NCBI RefSeq assembly: GCF_000165125.1
Contig: NZ_AEIU01000091.1
Span: 87,469 to 151,468, forward strand
Direction of reading: 5' to 3'
Source of the DNA: Vibrio caribbeanicus ATCC BAA-2122
GTDB taxonomy: Bacteria > Pseudomonadota > Gammaproteobacteria > Enterobacterales > Vibrionaceae
Length of the DNA stretch: 64,000 bases
Shown one piece after another: positions 49,835 through 57,030 of this stretch. The first letter of the stretch is position 1. Every line of letters begins with the position of its first letter. The position numbers were made by a program, and so were the translations under genes. The notes beneath the pieces were generated by a model. That model was not told the DNA's origin. It was given only the letters and a program-made list of their open reading frames with translations, and did no database searches.

Positions 49835-49879
49835 AAATAGATCCTTTTATAAAGTTAGTATAATAATATGAACGTATAA

Positions 49880-50014
49880 CTAACCGACGTAATGGCACAT
49901 GTTATCCCTCGGGCTCTGATAGCAGCCGCCCTCAAAGTATGTGTGTCCAAATTCAGGTTCTATAAATACTGCGATGCCTACAATAAATAGTGTGATAACT
50001 AATATATACTTCAT
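49880..50014 (-). CDS. Small exported or membrane protein (44 aa)
   Basis: This frame is too short for most gene callers. It encodes an N-terminal hydrophobic segment (MKYILVITLFIVGIAVF), then a short tail with GGCYQSPRDNMCHYVG containing two cysteines. AGGCAAGG lies just upstream of the ATG at a good distance. It ends 45 bases before the amidase gene on the same strand. The two cysteines could form a disulfide after export. The family is not recognised. Confidence 0.5.
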   Translation of the reverse strand: MKYILVITLFIVGIAVFIEPEFGHTYFEGGCYQSPRDNMCHYVG

Positions 50015-50225
50015 AACCTTGCCTACTTTATTTTGTTATTTTTAACAGGAGTAATTTATTATTTTTTTTGATACTGCTTAAATCGGGCGCGAGTATGTTG
50101 TATTACCTTAGCGGTGAAAAGTATTATTAGTACCACTGTGATTATCTTCACCAAAATAATAGTATTAGTATTTATTTTAAATTTTAGATATTACTATCAT
50201 TAATAATTTTAAAATAGGCGGTATA

Positions 50226-50279
50226 AATATTTATACACAAGTAACCTCATAGAAATAGGTTGGCTTGTGTATTTTTATA
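50226..50279. repeat. Dispersed vibrio-type repeat, copy D (ends only)
   Basis: ATACACAAGTAACCT (50233-50247) pairs with AGGTTGGCTTGTGTAT (50257-50272) around a short loop. The left arm with its flank (ATATTTAT.C.CAAGTAACCTCA) matches the left end of copy A (13124-13143). It looks like an internally deleted element in which only the two ends remain, and may now act as a terminator for the MarR gene. The surrounding 50030-50320 gap shows nothing else. Confidence 0.55.
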
Positions 50280-50323
50280 GATAGAAAAAGAATATTTATC
50301 CTCTAGAGGATAAATCTGAACTT

Positions 50324-50743
50324 TTATTGATCTAGATCTATTTTATTGCACAGGCGAATTATGGTAGCGGCCTCATCGTTGGTAAGGCCGGTGGCACAAA
50401 ACACCTTTTCAGTGATTTCCAAGCTGTAGTCGGAAAGCTGTTTTCCTTGTTCGGTTAACACAATCGACTTTTGTCTCTCGTTGTCACTTAGCATCTGTCT
50501 TTGAATCAGTCCTTTTTGCTCCATTCTTTTTAAAAGGGGGGTCATGGTGGCTTTGGTAAGCTGGGCTTTTTTCGCCAATTGACTGATGGATATGCCGTCT
50601 TTCTCCCACAACAGCATCAAAATAACAAACTGTGTGTAGGTTAAATCGTGTGGTTCCAGCAGCGTGCGGTAAATAGAGGTGATTTTGTTTGTGGTTGTGT
50701 ACAGGGCGAAACACAATTGTTTATCGAGTGGTGCGGCCTTCAT
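50324..50743 (-). CDS. MarR-family regulator of OhrR type
   Basis: This 139-residue winged-helix repressor has the recognition segment SISQLAKKAQLTKATMTPLL and the wing DNERQKSIVLTEQG. The N-terminus PLDKQLCFALYTTTNKI carries a cysteine at residue 11 in the position of the peroxide-sensing cysteine of OhrR proteins, with YTQFVILMLLWE following. It is divergent from an 82-residue protein whose promoter overlaps a palindromic site. Organic peroxide or redox sensing is inferred. No ohr gene is visible beside it. Confidence 0.85.
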   Translation of the reverse strand: MKAAPLDKQLCFALYTTTNKITSIYRTLLEPHDLTYTQFVILMLLWEKDGISISQLAKKAQLTKATMTPLLKRMEQKGLIQRQMLSDNERQKSIVLTEQGKQLSDYSLEITEKVFCATGLTNDEAATIIRLCNKIDLDQ

Positions 50744-50808
50744 TGGTGGCTCCGATCCTTCATTCCTTTATGGCTATTATGATCTTTTTTACCACTATAA
50801 GCAAATAG

Positions 50809-50841
50809 TATGTTGACATATAGTACGTGCACTAACATAAT
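50809..50841 (+). promoter_or_regulatory. Near-consensus promoter overlapping a MarR-type palindrome
   Basis: TTGACA (50813-50818) and CATAAT (50836-50841) are separated by exactly 17 bases and drive the 82-residue gene. TATGTT (50809-50814) and AACATA (50834-50839) form an inverted repeat lying over both promoter elements, with an inner pair TAGT...ACTA. This is the expected arrangement for repression by the divergent MarR protein. Confidence 0.65.
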
Positions 50842-50875
50842 GCTGTTAACATTTAGAAACAAATAGGAGCGCATT

Positions 50876-51124
50876 ATGAGCGACCAGTGGTTAACGACAT
50901 TAAAAACAGACACACCTCAACAGGGTTACGAGCTTGCGATAAAAATGTCGAGAATGGGCGTAAAGTACACGCAACCTTCAGAAGAAATTCGAGAAAAACT
51001 TCGCCCGAACTATGATGAAGATACCGGCAATCTCATTGCTATCTCACACGTTATTGCGGTGAATTTCCAAACGATAGCATCTGCTAATGGCTACTGGAAA
51101 ACAGAGCGAGCATATCGAGGCTAA
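50876..51124 (+). CDS. Hypothetical protein (82 aa) divergent from the MarR gene
   Basis: A good ribosome binding site (AGGAGCG) precedes the ATG, and a near-perfect promoter and a strong terminator frame the gene, so it is very probably expressed. The protein is small, soluble and highly polar, with GYELAIKMSRMGVKYTQPSEE and a C-terminal HVIAVNFQTIASANGYWKTE. I do not recognise a family. The arrangement suggests control by the MarR/OhrR-type repressor, hence a possible stress role. Confidence 0.75.
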   Translation: MSDQWLTTLKTDTPQQGYELAIKMSRMGVKYTQPSEEIREKLRPNYDEDTGNLIAISHVIAVNFQTIASANGYWKTERAYRG

Positions 51125-51139
51125 GATGAACACAAGTAA

Positions 51140-51176
51140 AAAGGGCGATATCTCTAAGAGCTATCGCCCTTTGTTC
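51140..51176 (+). terminator. Terminator after the 82-aa gene
   Basis: AAAGGGCGATA (51140-51150) pairs perfectly with TATCGCCCTTT (51162-51172) around an 11-base loop. TTGTTC follows. Confidence 0.75.
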
Positions 51177-51368
51177 ATTATTGTCATGTATGACTTTCTA
51201 TTGCTTGCTTAGCTATTTTTCTTTCAATTTTTCAATCAGTTCCGACTTACAAAAAAATACAAGACTCCAGTTGATGTTTGTGCATAACTAGATAAATCTA
51301 TCGACTTGCTATTGATTTGATCAATGTTTTTGCGGTCGATTTATTCTTACATCTAGACAGTGACATTT

Positions 51369-54194
51369 ATGTTTACACAAACTTATAAGACTTTTGCTTT
51401 ACTGCTATTTGCAGCTTGCTCGTTTTTTGTCCATGCCTCATCAAAACAAGAAGCGTTGTGGTATACCCCGACGGATATTCCGGCCGATAACGCGTTTCAA
51501 GTCTCACAGCTTGAAAATGGTATGCGAGTCATCATGATCGACCACGACGTGCCCAAACAAAGTATGTCGATACAGATGTACATTGATGCGGGATCTCATC
51601 AAGACCCTGAGCCTTACGCAGGGATAGCGCATTTTTTAGAGCATATGGCGTTTAATGGCTCTACCCATGTCGAAGAAGGCAAGATGATCCCCATGCTAGA
51701 AAAGCACGGTTTGGCATTTGGTGCCCATACCAACGCTTTCACAGATTTGGGATACACCAGGTATGTGCTGGACTTACCTAAAGCCACGCCAGAAGCCATC
51801 AAAACGGCACTGTTTTTACTCCGTGAAACCGCATCGGAGTTAACACTGTCTCCAAGCACGATTGAGCGTGAACGGGGTGTCATCCAATCAGAACGCCGAG
51901 TTCGGGGGAACCGAGGACAACAAAATGACATAGCTCGAATTCAATATCTCTTGGGTGAGTCAAACGTTTATCAGCGATTACCTATCGGCACTGAAGACTC
52001 AATAAACAATATAAATCAGGCGGCACTGAAGTCATTCTATCAAGGCTACTACCGCCCAGAACATACGACCTTGGTTGTCTCTGGCGCGATCCATAAGCAT
52101 CAGATGATGCAAAAAATTCAGGAGCACTTTGCCAGCTGGCAGCCAAAATCACCAAGCCAACCGATAGTGGATCCAACCATTACCTACTCCTTACCCAAGA
52201 AAACGGAAGTCTACACCAATATTGACCCGAATAATCCTCATGTGGTGATTGATCTCAACTACATCTCACCAAGAGATGATGCGCCCTTTGGGAAAAAGCA
52301 GCATCTTGCGCTCCTCAATGAAGTTATCGCGTTAAAAGCCTTTAACCATCGCCTTAGAGCTGCGATTGAGCGAAATGATGTGGATGGTAAACTTCGTTAC
52401 CCTAGCGCGTCAATTATGGATCAATCCGGCGTCGTCCAAATCCGTAACCTGTCGGTAGTTACCAATGAAGGGGATTGGAAAACTGGGCTTCAGACCTTGA
52501 ATCACTTGCTAAAACAAGCCACAACTTTTGGCTTCAGTGAGCGGGAAATTCAGCGCCAAATTGAGTCTTATGGAAACGCACTCGAGTATAGCGAAAAACA
52601 GCGTCCTAGTATGCAGAGCATGGCCCTATCGAATCGCGTGGTCGACGCTTTGGACTCGAGTGAACCTTTGGTCTCTGAGCAGACGATAAGTCAATTGTTT
52701 GCAGAGATGAAATCGCAACTTACGGTTGAGTCTGTTAACCGTGCCTTCCAAGCTCACTGGTCTGACAGCGTTGTGCGTTTATATCTCGAGGACCGAAGCG
52801 CCCCTGCTAACATCAATGAACAAATAGTCGCAGCTTACCAAGCTATGCAAGAAGAAAAGGTGGAACCATACCAAGAGCAGCAAAGCTTAACTTTTGCTTA
52901 TACCGATTTTGGTCCCGCTGGACAAGCAACTGAACTTCAACCCTCTCAATTTGGCGATATTAAACGTTACCAATTTGAGAATGGTGTGATGCTGAATGTG
53001 AAGTCAACGAATTTAGAAGCTAACACCGTGTATCTCACCATTCATTTTGGAAAGGGAGTATTAGGGTTTAATCAACATAACGCGGCATTAATGAATGTGT
53101 TTGCGCCTGCAATCGTGCTGAGCGGAACAAATAAGCATCCAATGGACGAGCTTCAAGAGATATTTGGCGGTCGTTCCCTGTCTGCTTCGCTTTACCCTGA
53201 GGTTGGTACCTTTGCAAGCCAAGTTGCGTTGGAATCACAAGATGTATTCGATCAATTGCGTTTTAGCGTTGCATTGCTAAGCGACAATGGCTATCGCCAA
53301 AAGGGGTGGAACTCAGCAGTGCGTCAGTATGCGGATATGCTTACTCGGTATCAAAGTGAGCCAGAGAGTGTGTTGAGTAGGCAGGCTCCGGCCATGCTTT
53401 ATGGTGGAGATAAAAGGTGGCAGTTTCACTCGCTTGATGACGTGCGCACTTTGAGCATAAAAGATGTTAAAGCAGTGCTCGAAAAAGCCATTCAGAAAGG
53501 CCCGATCGAAATTTCTTTAGTCGGTGATATTAGCGCGAAACAGGCGGTCGACTATGTCGCCAATACCTTTGGTGCGCTTGATATACAGGCGCAAGCTCCT
53601 GACAAGCCTTTTACTCAATCTTTGCCTCCATTCAAAACACAATCGAAGACGTTTTTCCATACGGGAGATCCATCAAAAGCCGTGGCCTCTGCATTTTGGA
53701 AGGTGTCTGATGGCTCTGATCCAGTAAAGAGCGTTCGATATGGTGTTCTTCGTAGTGTGTTGCAAAGCAAAGTGACAGAAATCATACGTGAGAAAATGGG
53801 CGTGGCGTATAGCCCAAGTGTTCATCTGGAACAGTCTTATTGGTTAAAAGACTTTGGTTATATCAATATCATGAGTAATACGTCATTGAAGGACGTTGAT
53901 AAAGTAGAAGCTGTGTATCAACAAATATGGCGAGAACTACAAAAAGCCCCCATTAGCCAAGAAGAGCTAGCACGGGCAAAAGCCCCGATCATTGAATCCA
54001 TGATGCAAAATCAGCAATACAACCAATACTGGTCTAATCTTGCATCGATTGCTCAGTCTCAATCTGAGTCAGTGGAACATGAAGCCCTTTATATTGATGC
54101 GTTAAAATCGGTCACCGCAGAGGACGTTCAGCGCACAGCTCAATCCATTTCAGCAGATGAGTATTTATTAATTCGCGTAGTGCCCAAGTCGTAA
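51369..54194 (+). CDS. M16-family zinc peptidase (insulinase/pitrilysin-like)
   Basis: This is a periplasmic or outer-membrane-attached metallopeptidase. The zinc motif HxxEH is in IAHFLEHMAFNGSTH, and the M16 nucleating region ERERGVIQSERR follows about 75 residues later. Two tandem M16 repeats are present (C-terminal half from about residue 530), as in other 900-residue members. The N-terminus is a signal peptide (ALLLFAACSFFVHASS); an imperfect lipobox FAAC leaves lipoprotein status open. The ATG at 51369 is used; a GTG lies three codons earlier. It gives 941 residues. A strong terminator follows. Confidence 0.9.
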   Translation: MFTQTYKTFALLLFAACSFFVHASSKQEALWYTPTDIPADNAFQVSQLENGMRVIMIDHDVPKQSMSIQMYIDAGSHQDPEPYAGIAHFLEHMAFNGSTHVEEGKMIPMLEKHGLAFGAHTNAFTDLGYTRYVLDLPKATPEAIKTALFLLRETASELTLSPSTIERERGVIQSERRVRGNRGQQNDIARIQYLLGESNVYQRLPIGTEDSINNINQAALKSFYQGYYRPEHTTLVVSGAIHKHQMMQKIQEHFASWQPKSPSQPIVDPTITYSLPKKTEVYTNIDPNNPHVVIDLNYISPRDDAPFGKKQHLALLNEVIALKAFNHRLRAAIERNDVDGKLRYPSASIMDQSGVVQIRNLSVVTNEGDWKTGLQTLNHLLKQATTFGFSEREIQRQIESYGNALEYSEKQRPSMQSMALSNRVVDALDSSEPLVSEQTISQLFAEMKSQLTVESVNRAFQAHWSDSVVRLYLEDRSAPANINEQIVAAYQAMQEEKVEPYQEQQSLTFAYTDFGPAGQATELQPSQFGDIKRYQFENGVMLNVKSTNLEANTVYLTIHFGKGVLGFNQHNAALMNVFAPAIVLSGTNKHPMDELQEIFGGRSLSASLYPEVGTFASQVALESQDVFDQLRFSVALLSDNGYRQKGWNSAVRQYADMLTRYQSEPESVLSRQAPAMLYGGDKRWQFHSLDDVRTLSIKDVKAVLEKAIQKGPIEISLVGDISAKQAVDYVANTFGALDIQAQAPDKPFTQSLPPFKTQSKTFFHTGDPSKAVASAFWKVSDGSDPVKSVRYGVLRSVLQSKVTEIIREKMGVAYSPSVHLEQSYWLKDFGYINIMSNTSLKDVDKVEAVYQQIWRELQKAPISQEELARAKAPIIESMMQNQQYNQYWSNLASIAQSQSESVEHEALYIDALKSVTAEDVQRTAQSISADEYLLIRVVPKS

Positions 54195-54200
54195 TCGAAC

Positions 54201-54226
54201 AAGGAGGCTAAGGCCTCCTTTTTTTC
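54201..54226 (+). terminator. Terminator after the M16 peptidase gene
   Basis: AAGGAGGC (54201-54208) pairs with GCCTCCTT (54213-54220) around TAAG and runs into TTTTTCT. Confidence 0.9.
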
Positions 54227-54376
54227 TGGATGTCATTCGATTCCAGTGAAGCTAGATCCATTTTGGGAACAAGAATGGATACTTGTTCAGCTTGTTGATA
54301 GTTTATATGATAATGTCATTATAAATCATGATGATAAAAAGCTAGATATGTCTAAAAAGAGGCAAGATTTAAAGCC

Positions 54377-54823
54377 ATGAAAAAAGTGATGCTGAGTGCG
54401 CTGGTTGCACTGGTTATTGGCTTGGCTATTCAAGGACAAGAGGTCGACCAACATACCTTGGCTCCTGAATTTGTTGAGGCCAACAGTGCACTAATGAGGC
54501 TCAGTAACAAAACCGGAGATACATTCTTTGAGATAACAGAGTCTTCTGACGGCGAATTAAGCGCACTGATAAAGACATACGGCATGAGACGAATTCTATT
54601 TCATCAAAGTCCCATCAACACCTCAGTGCGCTACTCATTTAAAGCTTGGTTTGATTGGCTTACCCCTTATCGATACTACAAATTTAGCTCAACTTGTTAC
54701 ACAGAAGAAGATCAGGTGGAATCGATAAAAGCGGCCATCGAAAACAACACAGAAGACTATTATCACTTTTGCCAAAAGATGGACCGTAAGAATTGGTTTT
54801 ACTGTCAGTCTCAACCTAATTAA
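54377..54823 (+). CDS. Hypothetical exported protein (148 aa)
   Basis: A short signal peptide (MKKVMLSALVALVIGLAIQG) is followed by a soluble domain with KTYGMRRILFHQSPINTSV, an aromatic stretch FKAWFDWLTPYRYYKF and three cysteines. The family is not recognised. It is framed by terminators on both sides and is the last gene before the R1 repeat of the accessory island. Confidence 0.65.
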   Translation: MKKVMLSALVALVIGLAIQGQEVDQHTLAPEFVEANSALMRLSNKTGDTFFEITESSDGELSALIKTYGMRRILFHQSPINTSVRYSFKAWFDWLTPYRYYKFSSTCYTEEDQVESIKAAIENNTEDYYHFCQKMDRKNWFYCQSQPN

Positions 54824-54883
54824 TAAGTCATCACCAGAGCATCCCTCTGAACTGCCGAAAGGTTGCCTCAAAGATAATCTATC

Positions 54884-54912
54884 ACCCCCGCCCAGAGCGG
54901 GGGTTGTTTTAT
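54884..54912 (+). terminator. Terminator before the accessory island
   Basis: ACCCCCGC (54884-54891) pairs perfectly with GCGGGGGT (54897-54904) around CCAGA and is followed by TGTTTTAT. A second weaker stem, GCGCCCT and AGGGCGC, lies about 54916-54955. Confidence 0.85.
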
Positions 54913-55001
54913 CCCGCGCCCTAAATAGTTTTGTTTGAGCTTATTTATAAGGGCGCAGCATTTAATAAGCTTGCTCCATCTTTCACCAACCATTTTATAA
55001 A

Positions 55002-55090
55002 GTTCGTAAGCTTATGAACGGAAATTTTATAGAATTGTGTTTAGAATGCTACTTATGACGTATTACTTTTGGCTTTTATTGGTGTACCTT
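55002..55090 (+). repeat. R1 repeat, copy a (left end of module 1)
   Basis: This 89-bp stretch matches 60687-60774. It opens with an 18-bp near-palindrome, GTTCGTAAGCTTATGAAC, then AATTTTATAGAAT and TACTTTTGG.TTTTATTGGTGT. In both places it stands upstream of accessory cargo genes. Short frames over it (starting MTYYFWLLLV in this copy) are not conserved enough to call. Confidence 0.75.
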
Positions 55091-55228
55091 GAATCCTCTG
55101 CGCACTTGCTTTTAAACCGCTAATTGATTTAGCTCAAGTATTATCTTCATTATTGATGCTAATACTTTACACCGATGTTTATAAGTAAGGAAAAGTCATT
55201 TGGTTATATTCATTTATGGGGTTATTCA

Positions 55229-56077
55229 ATGATAGATGCTGTTTGCACATATGGTGGGAAACGCAAGACCTACACCATCTTTAATTTTCAAAACCTGTCT
55301 AGCTCCGATATCGAAAAGTACAGGCAGTACCTGGAATGCCCCAATCCCAAATGTGCGGCAGAAGCGTACTATCGCAGAAAAAGTATCGATGGCAAAGCTG
55401 CATGTTTTGGTTCACGATATCATACCCAAGGATGTAATGAAGGTCGTTCATCACCGCAACGTGAGCGTGAAGTTAGGCAGGCAATCGAAGTAAATAAGAT
55501 TATTGCTGATTCAAAGGAAGTTATTTTTGACTTTTTTGCTGTTGACTCCCAACCACCAGAGAAAAGTAATACAGTTAGCCCACCTATATCAAAGTCAGCT
55601 AGTTTGGGTAGTTCCAAATCACATACAAGTACTAAAGCTACTTTTAGAAATACTGTCTTAGGCATGGAAAAAGCTTTGAATAGTTTACTGCGCGGAAGCG
55701 ATTTAGCTCAATCAGACACAACTATTACAATTGATGAAAAGTATTCCTATAAAGCTAAGAACTTGTTTGTGAATTTTGCAGATGCAGAACCAGCAGATAG
55801 CCCCAAAGATGCCCGTCCCAAGATGTTTTGGGGAACAATTTCTCACTCTGACGCTGATATGGAATGGTTAAATCCTGCTGAGTGTAATGATGTGGGAATT
55901 CCAATTAAACGATATAAGAACAAGATTTTTAAACGTTTTAAGATAACTGAAAAACGTGATTTAGAGGGAGCTGGATTTATCATATTTGGCAAGTGTTTTT
56001 GGAATGCTCAGAAAACTAGAAAAATCATTGAACTGTGGAATGCTGATAGAGTTTTTATCTCGGTAGATGAAGATTAA
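55229..56077 (+). CDS. Cysteine-rich hypothetical protein of module 1
   Basis: The protein has 282 residues from the ATG at 55229, which has GGGG seven bases upstream; an in-frame ATG at 55175 has no ribosome binding site. The N-terminal third has a possible zinc site: CPNPKC, then AACFGSRYHTQGC. A serine-rich linker (about 115-145, SKSASLGSSKSHTSTK) follows, then a C-terminal domain with KMFWGTISHSDADMEWLNP and GAGFIIFGKCFWN. The family is not recognised. It is the first cargo gene of the helicase module, so it may be a nucleic-acid-binding partner, which is inference. Confidence 0.7.
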   Translation: MIDAVCTYGGKRKTYTIFNFQNLSSSDIEKYRQYLECPNPKCAAEAYYRRKSIDGKAACFGSRYHTQGCNEGRSSPQREREVRQAIEVNKIIADSKEVIFDFFAVDSQPPEKSNTVSPPISKSASLGSSKSHTSTKATFRNTVLGMEKALNSLLRGSDLAQSDTTITIDEKYSYKAKNLFVNFADAEPADSPKDARPKMFWGTISHSDADMEWLNPAECNDVGIPIKRYKNKIFKRFKITEKRDLEGAGFIIFGKCFWNAQKTRKIIELWNADRVFISVDED

Positions 56078-56129
56078 AACCCTCTAATCTAGACAGCACA
56101 AGGTATAAGTTCTGACTTTATTTTGCCTA

Positions 56130-56258
56130 AAACGAGCTGACCTCAACGCAAAAGAAAAATCACTTGGAAGTGATTGTGTACCATTTTTCACTTTAATAGT
56201 TCATGTAAAATAATGATTTAGGTTAGTGTGGCATTGTTCATTACTTAATTGGGCGTTA
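56130..56258 (+). other. attC-like stretch before the membrane-protein gene
   Basis: The right end, GGCATTGTTCATTACTTAAT followed by TGGGCGTTAG, resembles the right end of vibrio integron attC sites as I remember them. CTCAACGC near 56135 could be the opposing left core, about 125 bases away. The middle (AATCACTTGGAAGTGATT is a small hairpin) does not fold convincingly into a full attC. This is a weak call. Confidence 0.25.
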
Positions 56259-56279
56259 GATAGACAATTGGAGATTAGT

Positions 56280-56783
56280 TTGAGTTTAGAAGTTATTATT
56301 AGTGTTACTAGTTCACTCATAGCACTTTGCGCTCTATGTTTTACTGTATGGCAAGGCTTGTTGACTCGGAAGCACAATCGTATTTCATACAAACCTCATC
56401 TCACTGTTTGGAGTCACAACGAGTTGCAAGAGGGTGTATTTGCTCTTGATGTCATCAATAATGGCTTAGGCCCTGCTGTGATAAAGAAATTTGATATTAG
56501 CGTTGATGGCGAAGTTATAGAAGACAAAGGCCCTGCACTTGTGGAGAGTACTGTTAACAAGATATTTTTAGGGAAGCGTTTCACAGCTAACTATCAATTT
56601 ATGGGATCTAGTTATGTCATGGGAGCAAAAGAATGTTGCAGAGTTCTAGATATTAAATTTGAAGGGACTGAAATACCCGCCCCAAAAGAATTTGAGCAAG
56701 CAATTAAACGCACCAGATTGGAAATTCACTATCAATCTTTTTATGGAGACAGCTTTTATTTTGATAGTGGTGTTGAGCAATGA
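56280..56783 (+). CDS. Membrane-anchored hypothetical protein of module 1
   Basis: From the TTG at 56280 (TTGGAGATTAG upstream) the protein starts with one membrane segment (SLEVIISVTSSLIALCALCF) followed by a short basic stretch and a soluble beta-rich domain (LTVWSHNELQEGVFALDVIN to FYFDSGVEQ), 167 residues. The longer frame from 56226 would run through the attC-like end and is less likely. The family is not recognised. It lies between the cysteine-rich protein and the helicase, so it may tether that system to the membrane, which is inference. Confidence 0.65.
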   Translation: MSLEVIISVTSSLIALCALCFTVWQGLLTRKHNRISYKPHLTVWSHNELQEGVFALDVINNGLGPAVIKKFDISVDGEVIEDKGPALVESTVNKIFLGKRFTANYQFMGSSYVMGAKECCRVLDIKFEGTEIPAPKEFEQAIKRTRLEIHYQSFYGDSFYFDSGVEQ

Positions 56784-57030
56784 GCCTAACAGCTATTTAA
56801 GTAGAGTCGAAAATGCAAACAAATCAGACTTTTCCTTACCGAGCGCAGCTATGATAATTCTTTTGGTGTTTCTCCTAATCTTGGGAGCAAAGGGTGTTTT
56901 TTCAGGTAACCCAAAATTTAAGGCGATGTCACACTTCATCATTCTTTTATAGTTCTTCGTCGCCTTATGCAACCAGGCTATATATTATCGTAACTTAATA
57001 ATACTTTATGGGATTAATGGGCGTTAATTT
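56784..57030. other. Gap before the helicase gene
   Basis: CCTAACAGCTATTTAAG near 56789 and TTAATGGGCGTTAA at 57013-57026 resemble the left and right ends of vibrio integron attC sites, but they are about 230 bases apart. Between them a frame gives a hydrophobic peptide (MIILLVFLLILGAKGVFSG), possibly a degraded membrane gene. There is no clear promoter. Confidence 0.25.

Noticed and set aside
56659-56952. 97-codon frame overlapping the end of the membrane-anchored protein gene
   Set aside because: Its first part is an alternate frame of that gene and it has no start signal; only its hydrophobic tail is noted as a possible remnant.
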